DNA of 64,000 nt from the NCBI RefSeq assembly GCF_902506425.1, contig NZ_LR732469.1, forward strand, positions 310,001 to 374,000. The letters are read 5' to 3'. The stretch is from Novosphingobium sp. 9U. Its GTDB lineage: Bacteria > Pseudomonadota > Alphaproteobacteria > Sphingomonadales > Sphingomonadaceae. Below are positions 19,078 through 30,145 of the stretch, piece after piece (within the stretch, counting starts at the first letter, position 1; every line of letters begins with the position of its first letter). The translations under genes were made by a program, and so were the position numbers. The notes below the pieces were generated by a model that was not told the origin of the DNA, ran no database searches, and saw nothing but the letters and a program-made list of their open reading frames with translations.

Positions 19078-19764
19078 ATGGGCATCTTCTCCCGGACGCG
19101 CGACATCATCGCCGCCAACTTCAACGACCTGCTCGAAAAGGCCGAGGATCCGGCCAAGATGATCCGCCTGATCATTCTCGAGATGGAGGAGACGCTGGTC
19201 GAAGTGCGCACCTCCAGCGCGCGCACGATCGCCGACCAGAAGGAGATGCGCCGCCACGTTGCCAAGCTGGACAAGCTGCAGGCCGACTGGTCGGACAAGG
19301 CGCAGCTGGCGCTCAGCAAAGACCGCGAGGATCTGGCCCGCGCCGCTCTGCTGGAACGCAAGAAGGCGGCCGACATGGGCGACCAGCTCAAGGCCGAGAT
19401 CGAAGTGCTCGACGACGCGTTGCGTGCCTACGAGCAGGACATCGAGAAGCTTCAGAACCGCCTGCGCGAGGCCCGCACCCGCCAGTCCTCGATCGCCGCG
19501 CGCCTGCAGAGCGCCGAGAACCGCGTCAAGCTGCGCACGCTGCTGTCCAGCGAGCGTGTCGACGAGGCCATGGTGCGGTTTGACCAGCTCGAACGCCGGG
19601 TCGACTATGCCGAGGGGCGCGCCGAGTCGATGAGCCTGGGCGACAATCGCCAGCCAAGCCTCGCGGACGAGATCGCCGCGCTGGAGAGCGGGGACAGCAT
19701 CGAGGCGGAGCTGGCCGAGATGAAGCGCCAAATGGGCGACAAGCCCGCGGCGACTTCCAACTGA
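19078..19764 (+). CDS. pspA: Phage shock protein A
   Basis: PspA is the ESCRT-III/Vipp1-fold peripheral membrane protein that stabilises damaged membranes and inhibits PspF when the membrane is intact. The 228-residue product has the canonical start MGIFSRTRDIIAANFNDLLEKAEDP and is helical coiled coil throughout (KLQNRLREARTRQSSIAARLQ), close to the family length. The frame stays open upstream to an ATG at 18858, but the extra 73 codons are Ser/Gly/His-rich and unlike PspA, so the internal start is chosen. A GAAAGG lies about 13 bases ahead. Regulation is expected from the sigma-54 promoter at 18614. Confidence 0.96.
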   Translation: MGIFSRTRDIIAANFNDLLEKAEDPAKMIRLIILEMEETLVEVRTSSARTIADQKEMRRHVAKLDKLQADWSDKAQLALSKDREDLARAALLERKKAADMGDQLKAEIEVLDDALRAYEQDIEKLQNRLREARTRQSSIAARLQSAENRVKLRTLLSSERVDEAMVRFDQLERRVDYAEGRAESMSLGDNRQPSLADEIAALESGDSIEAELAEMKRQMGDKPAATSN

Positions 19765-19789
19765 CACGAGAAGCAAGGGGAACAGGACA

Positions 19790-20155
19790 ATGGCAAGCGG
19801 ACCATTCTATCTCGACAAGTCGAACGCCAAGCTCGCCGGCGTATGCGCGGGCGTGGCCGACTACACCGGCGTCGACGCACTATGGGTGCGGATCGCCACG
19901 GTGTTCCTGACGCTCTTCGTCTCGTTCATCACCATCCCGATCTACATCGTGGCGGCATTCGCAGCGAACAAGCGGCCGATGGCGCTCTACAGCGAGGTCG
20001 AGGAAGAGCGCCTGTTGCGGCGTATGCAGCGCTCGCGCAGCAAGGTCCGCTACCGCTCCGAGCTGACCGACATGGACCGTCGCGTCGCCGAGATCGAGGC
20101 GCGCTACTACACCAGCAACGCGCGGCTCGCCGCCGAGATCGACAGCCTGCGCTGA
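19790..20155 (+). CDS. pspC: Phage shock protein C
   Basis: The 121-residue product has the PspC domain at its N-terminus (FYLDKSNAKLAGVCAGVADYTGVD) followed by one long hydrophobic segment (about 33-59) and a charged helical C-terminal part with MDRRVAEIEARYY. PspC is an inner-membrane sensor that binds PspA with PspB. Here pspC comes before pspB, the reverse of the E. coli order. It lies 25 bases after pspA and 22 before the pspB-like gene, so all are probably one transcript. Confidence 0.92.
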   Translation: MASGPFYLDKSNAKLAGVCAGVADYTGVDALWVRIATVFLTLFVSFITIPIYIVAAFAANKRPMALYSEVEEERLLRRMQRSRSKVRYRSELTDMDRRVAEIEARYYTSNARLAAEIDSLR

Positions 20156-20177
20156 CGCGCGAACAAGGATTACGGAC

Positions 20178-20471
20178 ATGGAAGGTGTTGTCGCCCTGCT
20201 CGTTCCGCTGGCGCCGTTTCTGATGGTCTGCTTCATCGTGTGGACCAAGCACCAGCGCAAGATGGCCGAGCTGCAAGTCGCCGCTACCGCCGAGAAGGCG
20301 GCGCAGTACGCCTCGCACTCGCGCGAGTTGGAAGAGCGCGTCCGTGTGCTGGAGCGCATCATCACCGATGGCGGCTATGACACTGCCCTGCAGATCGAGG
20401 CCTTGCGCGACACGCGTGAGGTCGAAGCGCAGCGCCGCAGCGACGCTCCGGTGGGAGTGACCAAGCAATGA
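20178..20471 (+). CDS. pspB: Phage shock protein B-like
   Basis: The 97-residue product has an N-terminal membrane segment (about 4-22, VVALLVPLAPFLMVCFIVW), then a charged helix with a heptad-like stretch, ELEERVRVLERIITDG, typical of PspB. It is longer than E. coli PspB (about 74 residues) because of a C-terminal extension ending in QIEALRDTREVEAQR. PspB works with PspC to release PspF from PspA. Its stop overlaps the start of the next gene (ATGA), implying translational coupling. Confidence 0.85.
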   Translation: MEGVVALLVPLAPFLMVCFIVWTKHQRKMAELQVAATAEKAAQYASHSRELEERVRVLERIITDGGYDTALQIEALRDTREVEAQRRSDAPVGVTKQ

Positions 20472-20704
20472 GCTTCTGGAGCGCCATCGTGGCGATCGTC
20501 GCCATTGCTGCCTTCGCATGGACGAGAGCGCAGCGTCATCGCGGCGGCTCGTCTTCGATGGGTGAGGGGTTGGTGTCTCGCGAGCCGGAACTGGAGCGCG
20601 AGATCGAGCAGTTGCGCCAACGCATAGCGGTGCTGGAGCGGATCGCGATCGAAGAGCGTGGCGGCGACAGGCTGGCACGCGAGATCGAGGCGCTGCGGGA
20701 TTGA
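20468..20704 (+). CDS. Second PspB-like small membrane protein
   Basis: The 78-residue product repeats the layout of the gene before it: a membrane segment at about 3-18 (FWSAIVAIVAIAAFAW), then a charged helix with EIEQLRQRIAVLERIAIEE ending in REIEALRD, the same ending motif as the upstream PspB. It may be a paralogue from duplication, or a PspD-like companion. It starts within the stop codon of the upstream gene and ends the psp operon, just before a palindromic repeat. Confidence 0.75.
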   Translation: MSFWSAIVAIVAIAAFAWTRAQRHRGGSSSMGEGLVSREPELEREIEQLRQRIAVLERIAIEERGGDRLAREIEALRD

Positions 20705-20710
20705 GAACGG

Positions 20711-20831
20711 CGTCGTCCCGGGCTTGACCGGGGACCGGTAGCGGAATCCGCGCAAGCTGTCGTCGAGGCGCGCTCCTACCGGTTGCCTCGCGAGATGGCG
20801 CAACCGGTCCCGGATCAGGCCCGGGACGACG
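20711..20831. repeat. Palindromic repeat, family C
   Basis: Outer arms CGTCGTCCCGGGC and GCCCGGGACGACG frame the element, with inner matches GACCGG/CCGGTC and CTACCGGTTGC. It fills the junction between convergent psp and nadE genes and could terminate transcription from both sides. Confidence 0.8.
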
Positions 20832-20837
20832 TGGGCT

Positions 20838-22883
20838 TCAAGGCAAAGCTTTCCGCAACTCCGCCAGCCAAACCTCGGCACTCGCATCGGACGGCGCTCG
20901 CCAATCGCCACGCGGGCTGAGCGCCCCCCCGCTCGAGACCTTCGGCCCGTTCGGGATTGCCGAGCGCTTGTACTGCGCGAATGCGAAGAACCGCTTGCAG
21001 AACTCCTCCAGCCACCTGGCGATCACCGGCAGGTCGTACGTCACCTTCGCCTCTTCGGGCAGGCCTGCCGGCCACTCGCCGTGCGCGGCATCGTGCCAGG
21101 CATGCCATGCCAGGAACGCCACCTTGGATGGCTTCTGCCCGAAGCGCATGATGTGGTGCAGGAAGAAGTCGTTGAGCGCGTAGGGGCCGATCTTGTCCTC
21201 GGTGCTCTGCATCTCGCCATCCTCGCCTGCCGGGACCAGCTCGGGCGAAATCTCGGTGTTGAGGATCGAGAGCAGCACTTCGCGCGTGCTCTCGTCGACC
21301 TGGGTCGTGGCCGTCCAGCGGATCAGGTACTGCATCAGCGTCTTGGGCACGCCGGCGTTGACGGCGTAGTGGCTCATCTGGTCGCCGACCCCGTAGGTGC
21401 ACCAGCCCAGCGCCAGCTCGGACAAGTCGCCGGTGCCGACCACGAAGCCGGAGTGCTGGCTTGCCAGGCGGAACAGGTAGTCGGTGCGCAGGCCCGCCTG
21501 GACGTTCTCGAAAGTAACGTCGTAGACCTGCTCGCCGCGGCCGAAGGGATGACCGATGTCCTTCAGCATCGTCGTTGCGGCGGGACGGATGTCGATCTCC
21601 TCGGCGGTGATGCCGAGCGCGTCCATCAGCTTCCAGGCGTTGCTCTTGGTCCCCTCGCTGGTGCCGAAGCCGGGCATCGTATAGCCACGGATGGCGCTGC
21701 GCGGCATGCCGAGCCGGTCGCAAGTCTTGGCCATGACGATCAGCGCGTGGGTGGAGTCGAGCCCACCCGAGACGCCGATGATCAGGCTCTTAGCCTTGGC
21801 CGATTCGACGCGGCGCATCAGGCCGTCGACCTGGATGTTGAACGCCTCGTAGCAGTCGGCGTCGAGCTTGTCGGCGCGGTCGGGCACGAACGGGAAGCGG
21901 CGCATGGGGCGCTGCAGGCCAAGGTCACCGCTGGCAGGCTGGTGATCGAAATAGATCGTGCGAAAGGTCTGCTCGGGGCTGCCGACAGCGCGTGCGGCGT
22001 CGGCATAAGTCGGCAGGCGCAGGCGGTCGTTGACGATGCGGGCGCAGTCGACATCGGCGATGCACAGCTCGGGTTCGAGCGAGAAGCGCTCGGACTCGGC
22101 GAGCAGTCCGCCCAGCTCGTAGATCACGCCCTGCCCGTCCCACGCCAGATCGGTCGTGCTCTCGCCGTGGCCGCCCGCCGAGTAGACGTAGGCCGAGTAC
22201 GTGCGGGCCGATTGCGAGCTGCACAGCAAGTGGCGATCGTCCGCCTTGCCGATGACGATGTTGGAGGCGGACAGATTGCACAGGATCGTCGCCCCGGTGA
22301 GCGCGCCCAGGGACGACGGCGGCGTCGGCGCCCAGAAATCCTCGCAGATCTCGATGTGGAAGATGAAGTCGCGCAAGTGGTTGGAGGCGAAGACCAGGTC
22401 GGTGCCGAACGGGACCTCCTGCCCCGCAACGCGAATGGTGCGACCGGTCACGCCGATGCCGCTCGTGAACCAGCGCTTCTCGTAGAACTCGCGGTAGTTG
22501 GGCAGGTAGCTCTTGGGCACGACGCCCAGCAACTTGCCGTCGGCGATCGCCAGGCCGCAGTTGTAGAGCCGCCCGCGGTCGGCCAAGGCCGCCCCGATTA
22601 GGAGCACTGGCGAGAGGCCTTTGCTCGCCTCGACGATGTCGCCGATCGCGTCCTCGACCGCCTCGATCATCGCCTGCTGCAAGTGCAAGTCGTCGATCGC
22701 GTAGGAGGACAGGCACAGCTCGGGATAGACCACCAGGTCCACGCCCGCATCGTGGGCGCGCCTGGCTTCCGCGATGATACCGTCGCGGTTGTAGGCAACG
22801 TCGGCGGTGCGGACCTTCGGCGTGGAGGCGGCGACGCGGACGAAGCCGTGGCGGTGCAGGTCATAAAAGGGGTGGTCGGTCAT
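20838..22883 (-). CDS. nadE: Glutamine-dependent NAD(+) synthetase
   Basis: The enzyme amidates nicotinic acid adenine dinucleotide to NAD, using ammonia from glutamine. The 681-residue product has an N-terminal nitrilase-fold glutaminase domain with its Glu-Lys-Cys triad visible ([33 protein letters not shown]) and a C-terminal synthetase domain with the PP-loop [10 protein letters not shown]. This is the long, glutamine-using form. ATG 22883 gives [14 protein letters not shown], a typical start; an upstream extension would run into a palindromic repeat. It is convergent with psp and divergent from sufE. Confidence 0.97.
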   Translation of the reverse strand: MTDHPFYDLHRHGFVRVAASTPKVRTADVAYNRDGIIAEARRAHDAGVDLVVYPELCLSSYAIDDLHLQQAMIEAVEDAIGDIVEASKGLSPVLLIGAALADRGRLYNCGLAIADGKLLGVVPKSYLPNYREFYEKRWFTSGIGVTGRTIRVAGQEVPFGTDLVFASNHLRDFIFHIEICEDFWAPTPPSSLGALTGATILCNLSASNIVIGKADDRHLLCSSQSARTYSAYVYSAGGHGESTTDLAWDGQGVIYELGGLLAESERFSLEPELCIADVDCARIVNDRLRLPTYADAARAVGSPEQTFRTIYFDHQPASGDLGLQRPMRRFPFVPDRADKLDADCYEAFNIQVDGLMRRVESAKAKSLIIGVSGGLDSTHALIVMAKTCDRLGMPRSAIRGYTMPGFGTSEGTKSNAWKLMDALGITAEEIDIRPAATTMLKDIGHPFGRGEQVYDVTFENVQAGLRTDYLFRLASQHSGFVVGTGDLSELALGWCTYGVGDQMSHYAVNAGVPKTLMQYLIRWTATTQVDESTREVLLSILNTEISPELVPAGEDGEMQSTEDKIGPYALNDFFLHHIMRFGQKPSKVAFLAWHAWHDAAHGEWPAGLPEEAKVTYDLPVIARWLEEFCKRFFAFAQYKRSAIPNGPKVSSGGALSPRGDWRAPSDASAEVWLAELRKALP

Positions 22884-22933
22884 GCCGGTGACCTGACAGC
22901 TACTAGCTTCAAACGCAACGAACCACTCCATCA

Positions 22934-23006
22934 CCGTTCGTGTCGAGCGAAGTCGAGACACACTGGCCTGGTGCACACGCGTCTTGACTTCGCTCGACAC
23001 GAACGG
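22934..23006. repeat. Inverted repeat, family E, in the nadE-sufE divergent promoter
   Basis: Two nearly perfect 26-base arms (22934-22959, starting CCGTTCGTGTCGAGCG, and 22981-23006, ending CGACACGAACGG) are separated by 21 bases. The element lies between the start codons of divergent nadE and sufE, so it occupies the place of both promoters or leaders. Confidence 0.85.
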
Positions 23007-23056
23007 CGAGGGGATTTGACTTGTTCCAGGCGAGCTTGGCCTTACATGCCTCAGCC

Positions 23057-23467
23057 ATGCGCAGCCTCGACGACATCCGCGAAGAGTACGAGTTCCTTGA
23101 TGGCGATGAGCGTTATCGCATGCTCATTGAGCTGGGACGCGAGCTGGACCCGATGCCCGACGCGCTGAAGACCGACGCCACCAAGGTGCGCGGCTGCTCG
23201 GCCAGCGTCTGGGTCTACCCGACCAAGGTGGAGGATGGCACCCTGCACTTCCTGGCCGACAGCAACGCCGCGATCACCAAGGGCATCGTCTCGCTGGTGC
23301 TCGCCGCTGTGCAGGACAAGCCGGCCGGCGAAGTGGCGGCCACCGACATCGCGGCAAGACTCGAGCCCTTCGACTTGCGCAACCAGCTCTCCTCCAATCG
23401 CACCCAGGGCGTGCCGAACATGATCGCGCTGATCCGCGAGACTGCGGCACGCTATGCCGCCGGCTGA
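23057..23467 (+). CDS. sufE: SufE family sulfur acceptor
   Basis: SufE accepts persulfide sulfur from the cysteine desulfurase SufS for iron-sulfur cluster assembly. The 136-residue product has the active cysteine at about residue 47 in KVRGCSASVWV, and the late motif RTQGVPNMIALI. ATG 23057 (MRSLDDIREEYEFL) matches family starts; an upstream ATG at 23021 would add 12 residues. No other suf gene is in the window. Its last 14 bases overlap the DUF454 gene, suggesting co-expression. Confidence 0.93.
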   Translation: MRSLDDIREEYEFLDGDERYRMLIELGRELDPMPDALKTDATKVRGCSASVWVYPTKVEDGTLHFLADSNAAITKGIVSLVLAAVQDKPAGEVAATDIAARLEPFDLRNQLSSNRTQGVPNMIALIRETAARYAAG

Positions 23468-23849
23468 GGAGCCCGAGTTCGCCAAGCCCGCGACCGGCCG
23501 CATGCGGCTGCTGTGGGCTGCGGGCGGCTGGTTCTTCGTCGGGCTGGGCACACTGGGCATCTTCCTGCCGCTGCTGCCCACAGTGGTGTTCTATCTGCTG
23601 GCGGCCTGGTGCTTCTCCAAGAGCCACCCGCATCTCGCCGAGAAGCTCTACGCCAACAAGCGCTACGGCCCGCACCTTGTCGCCTGGCGCGACCGGCGAG
23701 CGGTGAGCCGCAAGGGCAAGGTTTCGGCGATCCTGGCGATGAGCGCGAGCGTGCCGTTCGTCTATTTTACGCTAGGCTGGCCGCTGGTGTTGATCCCGCT
23801 GGCGGTGCTGGTGGTGCTGGGACCGTGGATCTGGACGCGCGCGGAATGA
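23454..23849 (+). CDS. DUF454 (YbaN-like) inner-membrane protein
   Basis: The 131-residue product matches the YbaN/DUF454 family: GWFFVGLGTLGIFLPLLPTVVF as the first membrane hairpin, then AAWCFSKSHP, a basic loop (KRYGPHLVAWRDRRAV) and two more membrane segments. Function is unknown for the family. It overlaps sufE by 14 bases and is convergent with katG across a palindromic repeat. Confidence 0.88.
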   Translation: MPPAEEPEFAKPATGRMRLLWAAGGWFFVGLGTLGIFLPLLPTVVFYLLAAWCFSKSHPHLAEKLYANKRYGPHLVAWRDRRAVSRKGKVSAILAMSASVPFVYFTLGWPLVLIPLAVLVVLGPWIWTRAE

Positions 23850-23851
23850 CC

Positions 23852-24005
23852 GATCCTCTCTCCGGCGGGGAGAGGATAGCGGAGCTTGTTCCGTGAGGAA
23901 CTAGCGCAGCTTGGAGAGGGCTGCGCACGCACGCACCCTCTCCAACTCCGGCTAGTTCGCTACGCTCCCAAGCCTGCGTATCCTCTCCCCGGCGGGGAGA
24001 GGATA
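23852..24005. repeat. Palindromic repeat, family B, copy 1
   Basis: The ends are hairpins of the form TCCTCTCTCCGGCGGGGAG and TCCTCTCCCCGGCGGGGAG, with internal CTAGCGCAGCTTGGAGAGGG facing CCCTCTCCAACTCCGGCTAG. A second copy with the same block order is at 37191-37354. It lies at the convergent DUF454/katG junction. Confidence 0.85.
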
Positions 24006-24009
24006 AGGT

Positions 24010-26256
<2,247 letters not shown>

Positions 26257-26352
26257 CTAGCTGCGACAATCCTAGAGGGAGAAATGAGTTCGGGCGATGA
26301 CAGCGATAGAAGCACCCGAACGAACGAGCGTACAGCTGCGGAGAACGTGGCT

Positions 26353-26871
26353 TCAATCCTCTACCGCCTCACGCAGCACCGCGACTCCGGCCTGGCGCTG
26401 GCCCCGCAACTCACGCTTCAGCGAAGCCGGATCGCGTGCAACAACGAAGCCGAAGCTGACGCCGCCCTCCTTGCCGATCGTCGCGTGGTGTAGCTTGTGC
26501 GCTTGGACAAGGCGCTTGGCGTAGCCGCGCTTGGGCACCCATCGGAAATAGCGTTGGTGCACCAGCCCATCGTGGATCAGCGTGTAGATCACGCCATAGA
26601 TCAGCACGCCCAGCCCGATCCAGGTGCCCGGCCACCAAGCTCTCTCGCCCATGACCAGCGGCGACCCGACGGCGAACGCGGCGATGCTCAGCCCCGCGCC
26701 GAACGCGGCGTAAAGGTCGTTTTTCTCCAGCAGCTTGTCATGCGGTTCGTGATGGTCGCGGTGCCAAGCCCAGCCGAAGCCGTGCATCACGTACTTGTGG
26801 CTCGACCACGCAACGAACTCCATGGCGGCGACGGTCGCCAGCACGATCAGGATGGGGCCGAGCCAAGACAT
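26353..26871 (-). CDS. crtZ: Beta-carotene hydroxylase-like membrane di-iron enzyme
   Basis: The 172-residue product has the CrtZ histidine clusters that bind two irons: HKYVMH (about 25-30), HRDHH (about 37-41), HDGLVHQR (about 99) and HKLHH (about 124), between hydrophobic segments. CrtZ adds 3-hydroxyl groups to beta-carotene to form zeaxanthin, a step toward the nostoxanthin-type pigments of sphingomonads. No other carotenoid gene is nearby, so the gene stands alone. It ends 130 bases before the katG start on the same strand. Confidence 0.9.
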   Translation of the reverse strand: MSWLGPILIVLATVAAMEFVAWSSHKYVMHGFGWAWHRDHHEPHDKLLEKNDLYAAFGAGLSIAAFAVGSPLVMGERAWWPGTWIGLGVLIYGVIYTLIHDGLVHQRYFRWVPKRGYAKRLVQAHKLHHATIGKEGGVSFGFVVARDPASLKRELRGQRQAGVAVLREAVED

Positions 26872-26980
26872 GGCCGCGCATCTACGCCTCTTCGTCGCAC
26901 TTGTCAGCCGCCCGCAGGAACAAGCGCCGCGACACTTTCGTACAAATGCGCACAGATCAGCGACGAACCATTTCCTCGCT

Positions 26981-27008
26981 GTTCAGTTTAGAGGGCATAA
27001 ATCTGAAC
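26981..27008 (+). promoter_or_regulatory. Paired GTTCAG/CTGAAC motif ahead of a secreted-protein gene
   Basis: GTTCAG (26981-26986) and CTGAAC (27003-27008) face each other across 16 bases that include CATAAAT, about 45 bases ahead of the gene at 27052. Comparable GTTCAG sites precede 41696 and 43247. It may be an operator; the regulator is unknown. Confidence 0.35.
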
Positions 27009-27051
27009 ACGACGGATCACCCGCCGCTGTCAACAAGAAGGACTAAGTACC

Positions 27052-27423
27052 ATGCGCAAGCTCACCAAGATTGTCGCCCCTGCCCTTATCGCCGCAATGG
27101 GCATGGGCCTGGCCGTTCAGGCCGACGCGCAGTCGATGGGCCGCCACAATGCGGGCCACGCCACCCCGGTGCGCAACTCCAACATTCGCGCCGACATCAA
27201 TGGCTTGAACCGCGACATCGATCGTGCCGTCGCTCGGCGCACAATCTCGAACCGTGAGGCCATGGGCCTGAAGCGTGATGCTATCCAGGTGCAGCGCCTC
27301 TATCAGCAGTACGCCCGCAATGGACTGACCCGCAGCGAGGTAAACACCTTGCAGAACCGCGTTGATCGCATCCACGTGGCTCTGCGTGCCGAGCGTCGCG
27401 ACCGCGACAATCGCCGCGGCTAA
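27052..27423 (+). CDS. Small secreted basic protein of unknown function
   Basis: The 123-residue product has a signal peptide (MRKLTKIVAPALIAAMGMG, cleavage probably after VQADA at about residue 25). The mature part is helical and basic with regular Arg/Asp alternation (RADINGLNRDIDRAVARR, ALRAERRDRDNRRG). No named family is recognised. It lies just after a paired GTTCAG motif shared with two other secreted-protein genes in the window, and 75 bases before leuC. Confidence 0.75.
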   Translation: MRKLTKIVAPALIAAMGMGLAVQADAQSMGRHNAGHATPVRNSNIRADINGLNRDIDRAVARRTISNREAMGLKRDAIQVQRLYQQYARNGLTRSEVNTLQNRVDRIHVALRAERRDRDNRRG

Positions 27424-27497
27424 GCGCAACATCGTTGCTTGAAGGTGCGCCCGTCCCGCTTGAAATGCGGGGCGGTCGCGCCTAATCGCGCCTGATC

Positions 27498-28931
27498 ATG
27501 ACAAACGGTCCGCGCACTCTCTACCAGAAGATCTGGGATGCCCACGTCGTCGACACGCGTGAGGACGGCACCAGCCTCATCTACATCGACCGCCATCTCG
27601 TCCATGAAGTGACGAGCCCGCAGGCCTTCGAGGCCCTGCGCATGGCCGGTCGTCCGGTGCGCCGCCCCGATCTCACGCTCGCCGTGCCGGACCACAACCT
27701 GCCGACCACGCCGCGCAAGGATGCGGCCGGCAATCCCATCCCGATCGCTGACGCGGAAAGCGCCAACCAGCTAGCCACGCTGCGCGTCAACGCCCCGCAA
27801 TTCGGCATCCGCTACATCGATGCGACCGATCGTGAGCAGGGCATCGTCCATGTCGTCGGCCCCGAGCAGGGCTTTTCGCTGCCTGGCGCGACGATCGTCT
27901 GCGGGGACAGCCACACCGCATCACACGGCGGCCTGGGCGCGCTGGCGTTCGGCATCGGCACCAGCGAGGTGGAGCACGTGCTCGCCACGCAGACGCTGCT
28001 GCTCAAGCAGAGCAAGACCATGGAAGTGCGCGTCGAAGGTCAGCTTGGCCCGGGCGTCACGCCCAAGGACGTGGTGCTCCATATCATCGGCGTCACCGGT
28101 ATGGGCGGCGGCACGGGTCACGTCATCGAATACCGCGGCAACGTGTTCGAAGAGATGTCGATCGAAGGCCGCCTGACCGTCTGCAACATGGCGATCGAGG
28201 GCGGCGCCCGCTCCGGCCTGATCGCGCCCGACGAGAAGACGTTCGCGTACCTCAAGGGCCGTCCTTACACGCCCAACGGCGAAGACTGGGACAAGGCGGT
28301 CACCTGGTGGAAGAGCCTTGCGACCGATCCTGGCGCCACCTTCGACAAGTCCTTCGTCATCCGCGCCGAGGACATCCAGCCGACTGTCACCTGGGGCACC
28401 AGCCCGGAAGACACCTCCGCGATCGGCGGCTACGTCCCTGCGCCCGAGGACTTCACCGACGCTTCCAAGCGCGATGCGGTCCGCGTTAGCCTCGACTACA
28501 TGGGCCTGACGCCCGGCACCAAGCTGACCGATGTCGAAGTGCAGAACGTCTTCATCGGCAGCTGCACCAACAGCCGCATCGAAGACATCCGCGCCGCCGC
28601 CGCCGTGCTCAAGGGCCGCAAGAAGGCCGATCACGTGAAGTGGGCGATCGTCGTCCCCGGCTCGGGCCTGGTCAAGGAACAGGCCGAGGCTGAGGGGCTG
28701 GACAAGATCATCGTCGAGGCGGGCCTGGAGTGGCGCGAGCCGGGCTGCTCGGCTTGTCTTGCCATGAACCCCGACAAAGTGCCCGCCGGCGAGCGCTGCG
28801 CGTCCACCAGCAACCGCAACTTCACCGGGCGGCAAGGTCCGGGCAGCCGCACTCACTTGATGAGCCCGGCGATGGCCGCCGCCGCCGCAGTGACTGGCCA
28901 CCTCACCGACGTGCGCGAACTGGTAGGATAA
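27498..28931 (+). CDS. leuC: 3-isopropylmalate dehydratase large subunit
   Basis: LeuC with LeuD isomerises 2-isopropylmalate to 3-isopropylmalate in leucine synthesis, using a 4Fe-4S cluster. The 477-residue product is full length. It shows the cluster cysteines in [12 protein letters not shown] and [11 protein letters not shown], and the substrate-loop motif [20 protein letters not shown]. It is followed by a 59-residue gene and then leuD, with no long gaps, so the three are likely one operon. Confidence 0.98.
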   Translation: MTNGPRTLYQKIWDAHVVDTREDGTSLIYIDRHLVHEVTSPQAFEALRMAGRPVRRPDLTLAVPDHNLPTTPRKDAAGNPIPIADAESANQLATLRVNAPQFGIRYIDATDREQGIVHVVGPEQGFSLPGATIVCGDSHTASHGGLGALAFGIGTSEVEHVLATQTLLLKQSKTMEVRVEGQLGPGVTPKDVVLHIIGVTGMGGGTGHVIEYRGNVFEEMSIEGRLTVCNMAIEGGARSGLIAPDEKTFAYLKGRPYTPNGEDWDKAVTWWKSLATDPGATFDKSFVIRAEDIQPTVTWGTSPEDTSAIGGYVPAPEDFTDASKRDAVRVSLDYMGLTPGTKLTDVEVQNVFIGSCTNSRIEDIRAAAAVLKGRKKADHVKWAIVVPGSGLVKEQAEAEGLDKIIVEAGLEWREPGCSACLAMNPDKVPAGERCASTSNRNFTGRQGPGSRTHLMSPAMAAAAAVTGHLTDVRELVG

Positions 28932-28936
28932 CCGAC

Positions 28937-29116
28937 ATGGCAGACGACAACGACTCCCTCGCCGGCCGCGCCGCGATCGCCGCCGGCGCCGCCATCGGCT
29001 CAGCCGCGGTCGCCGCGGCGCTGATGTACGTGAAGCGGCGCAGCGACAAGAAGAAGGCCAGCAGCCTGCCGCCGCCCACCAGCACGGCGCCGCACTTCCC
29101 TGCGGAAACCGACTGA
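28937..29116 (+). CDS. 59-residue single-span membrane protein between leuC and leuD
   Basis: The frame starts five bases after the leuC stop ([19 protein letters not shown]) and ends in a TGA whose last base is the first base of the leuD ATG. The peptide has an acidic start, one Ala/Gly-rich hydrophobic helix (about 9-32), a KRRSDKKK cluster and a Pro-rich tail, a plausible inner-membrane anchor with a basic cytoplasmic tail. Tight spacing on both sides supports a real, coupled gene. No function is known. Confidence 0.75.
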   Translation: MADDNDSLAGRAAIAAGAAIGSAAVAAALMYVKRRSDKKKASSLPPPTSTAPHFPAETD

Positions 29117-29715
29117 TGCAGCCGATCAACCACGTTGCCGGGCGCGCCTATCCGTTCGGGCGCAAGAACGTCGACACCGACGTGATCATCCCGGCGCACT
29201 GGCTCAAGACCGTCACTCGCGAGGGCCTCGGCCGCGGCGCCTTCGAGGCGGTGCGCAAGGAACCAGGGAACGTCTTCGAGGATCCGGAATACGCCGGCGC
29301 GCCGATCGTGATCGCGGGCGACAACTTCGGCTGCGGATCGAGCCGCGAGCATGCCGCCTGGGCCCTGCTCGACATGGGCGTGACCTGCGTGATTGCACCC
29401 AGCTTCTCGGACATCTTCTCGGGCAACGCGTTCAAGAACGGTATCCTGACCGTCGCCTTGCCCCAGGACGCGATCGACCGCCTCATGGAGGTCGCCCAGA
29501 CCGACCCGATCGACATCGATCTGCAGACCCAGTCTGTCACCACGCAGTTCCAGGATCGCTGGAGCTTCGACATCGATCCGTTCCGCAAGCACTGCCTGCT
29601 CAACGGACTGGACGAAGTCGGCATGACGATGGCGCAGGGCGATGCCATCGGCGCTTACGAGAGCAAGGCCAAGATCGAGCTGCCGTTCCTGGCAAAGACG
29701 CTGGCGACGGCCTGA
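29116..29715 (+). CDS. leuD: 3-isopropylmalate dehydratase small subunit
   Basis: The 199-residue product is the swivelling small subunit of isopropylmalate isomerase, with the family motifs [19 protein letters not shown] and [17 protein letters not shown]. Length is normal. It begins at the TGATG junction with the small gene and is followed at once by a hairpin (29716-29745) that probably ends the transcript. Confidence 0.98.
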   Translation: MQPINHVAGRAYPFGRKNVDTDVIIPAHWLKTVTREGLGRGAFEAVRKEPGNVFEDPEYAGAPIVIAGDNFGCGSSREHAAWALLDMGVTCVIAPSFSDIFSGNAFKNGILTVALPQDAIDRLMEVAQTDPIDIDLQTQSVTTQFQDRWSFDIDPFRKHCLLNGLDEVGMTMAQGDAIGAYESKAKIELPFLAKTLATA

Positions 29716-29745
29716 CCAATCCTCTCCCCGGCGGGAGAGGATTGG
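29716..29745 (+). terminator. Hairpin directly after leuD (family B half-element)
   Basis: CCAATCCTCTCC pairs with GGGAGAGGATTGG around CCGGC, starting on the base after the leuD stop. There is only a weak A/T tail, so termination may be partial. The sequence is one hairpin of the family B palindrome. Confidence 0.6.
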
Positions 29746-29818
29746 AGAAAAGCATGGTTGCCCCGCAGCGCCCCCGTCCCTATCGGCGAGGTGCAACCAT
29801 TCGAGCAGGGGCATGCCG

Positions 29819-30142
29819 ATGACCACATTCGACGACCGCGAGCGCGCCGAAGAGGCCAGCTTCGCCCATGATGCCGAGATGCAGTTCCGCATCCAGGCCC
29901 GCCGCAATCGCCTGCTGGGTGAGTGGGCGGCCGATCGCATGAACCTTTCTCTTGCCGAGCGTGACGCCTACGCCAAGGCCGTCGTCCAGGCCGACTTCGA
30001 GGAAGCCGGCGACGAGGACGTGATCCGCAAGCTGCTGGGCGACCTCACCAGCGCCGGCGTCGACACCGACGAGGCCGAAGTGCGGGTTGCGCTCGAGGCC
30101 AAGCTGGTCGAGGCCCGGCGCATGCTGATGGGCGAGGCCTGA
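29819..30142 (+). CDS. DUF1476, ATPase zeta-type inhibitor protein
   Basis: The 107-residue helical product matches DUF1476 (MTTFDDRERAEEASFAHDAEMQFRI, RRNRLLGEWAADRM, EEAGDEDVIRKL). In Paracoccus the family member is the zeta subunit, a natural inhibitor of F1-ATPase hydrolysis; the role here is by family. ATG 29819 is preferred to the ATG six bases earlier because AGGGG then lies at a proper distance. bolA follows after three bases. Confidence 0.88.
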   Translation: MTTFDDRERAEEASFAHDAEMQFRIQARRNRLLGEWAADRMNLSLAERDAYAKAVVQADFEEAGDEDVIRKLLGDLTSAGVDTDEAEVRVALEAKLVEARRMLMGEA

Positions 30143-30145
30143 GCC

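Noticed and set aside
20705..20837. A further small psp gene after the second PspB-like gene
   Set aside because: The segment is taken up by the family C palindrome and has no ribosome-binding site or coding pattern.
27424..27497. Leucine attenuator or riboswitch ahead of leuC
   Set aside because: The gap is only 74 bases, with no leader peptide rich in Leu codons and no recognisable riboswitch fold.
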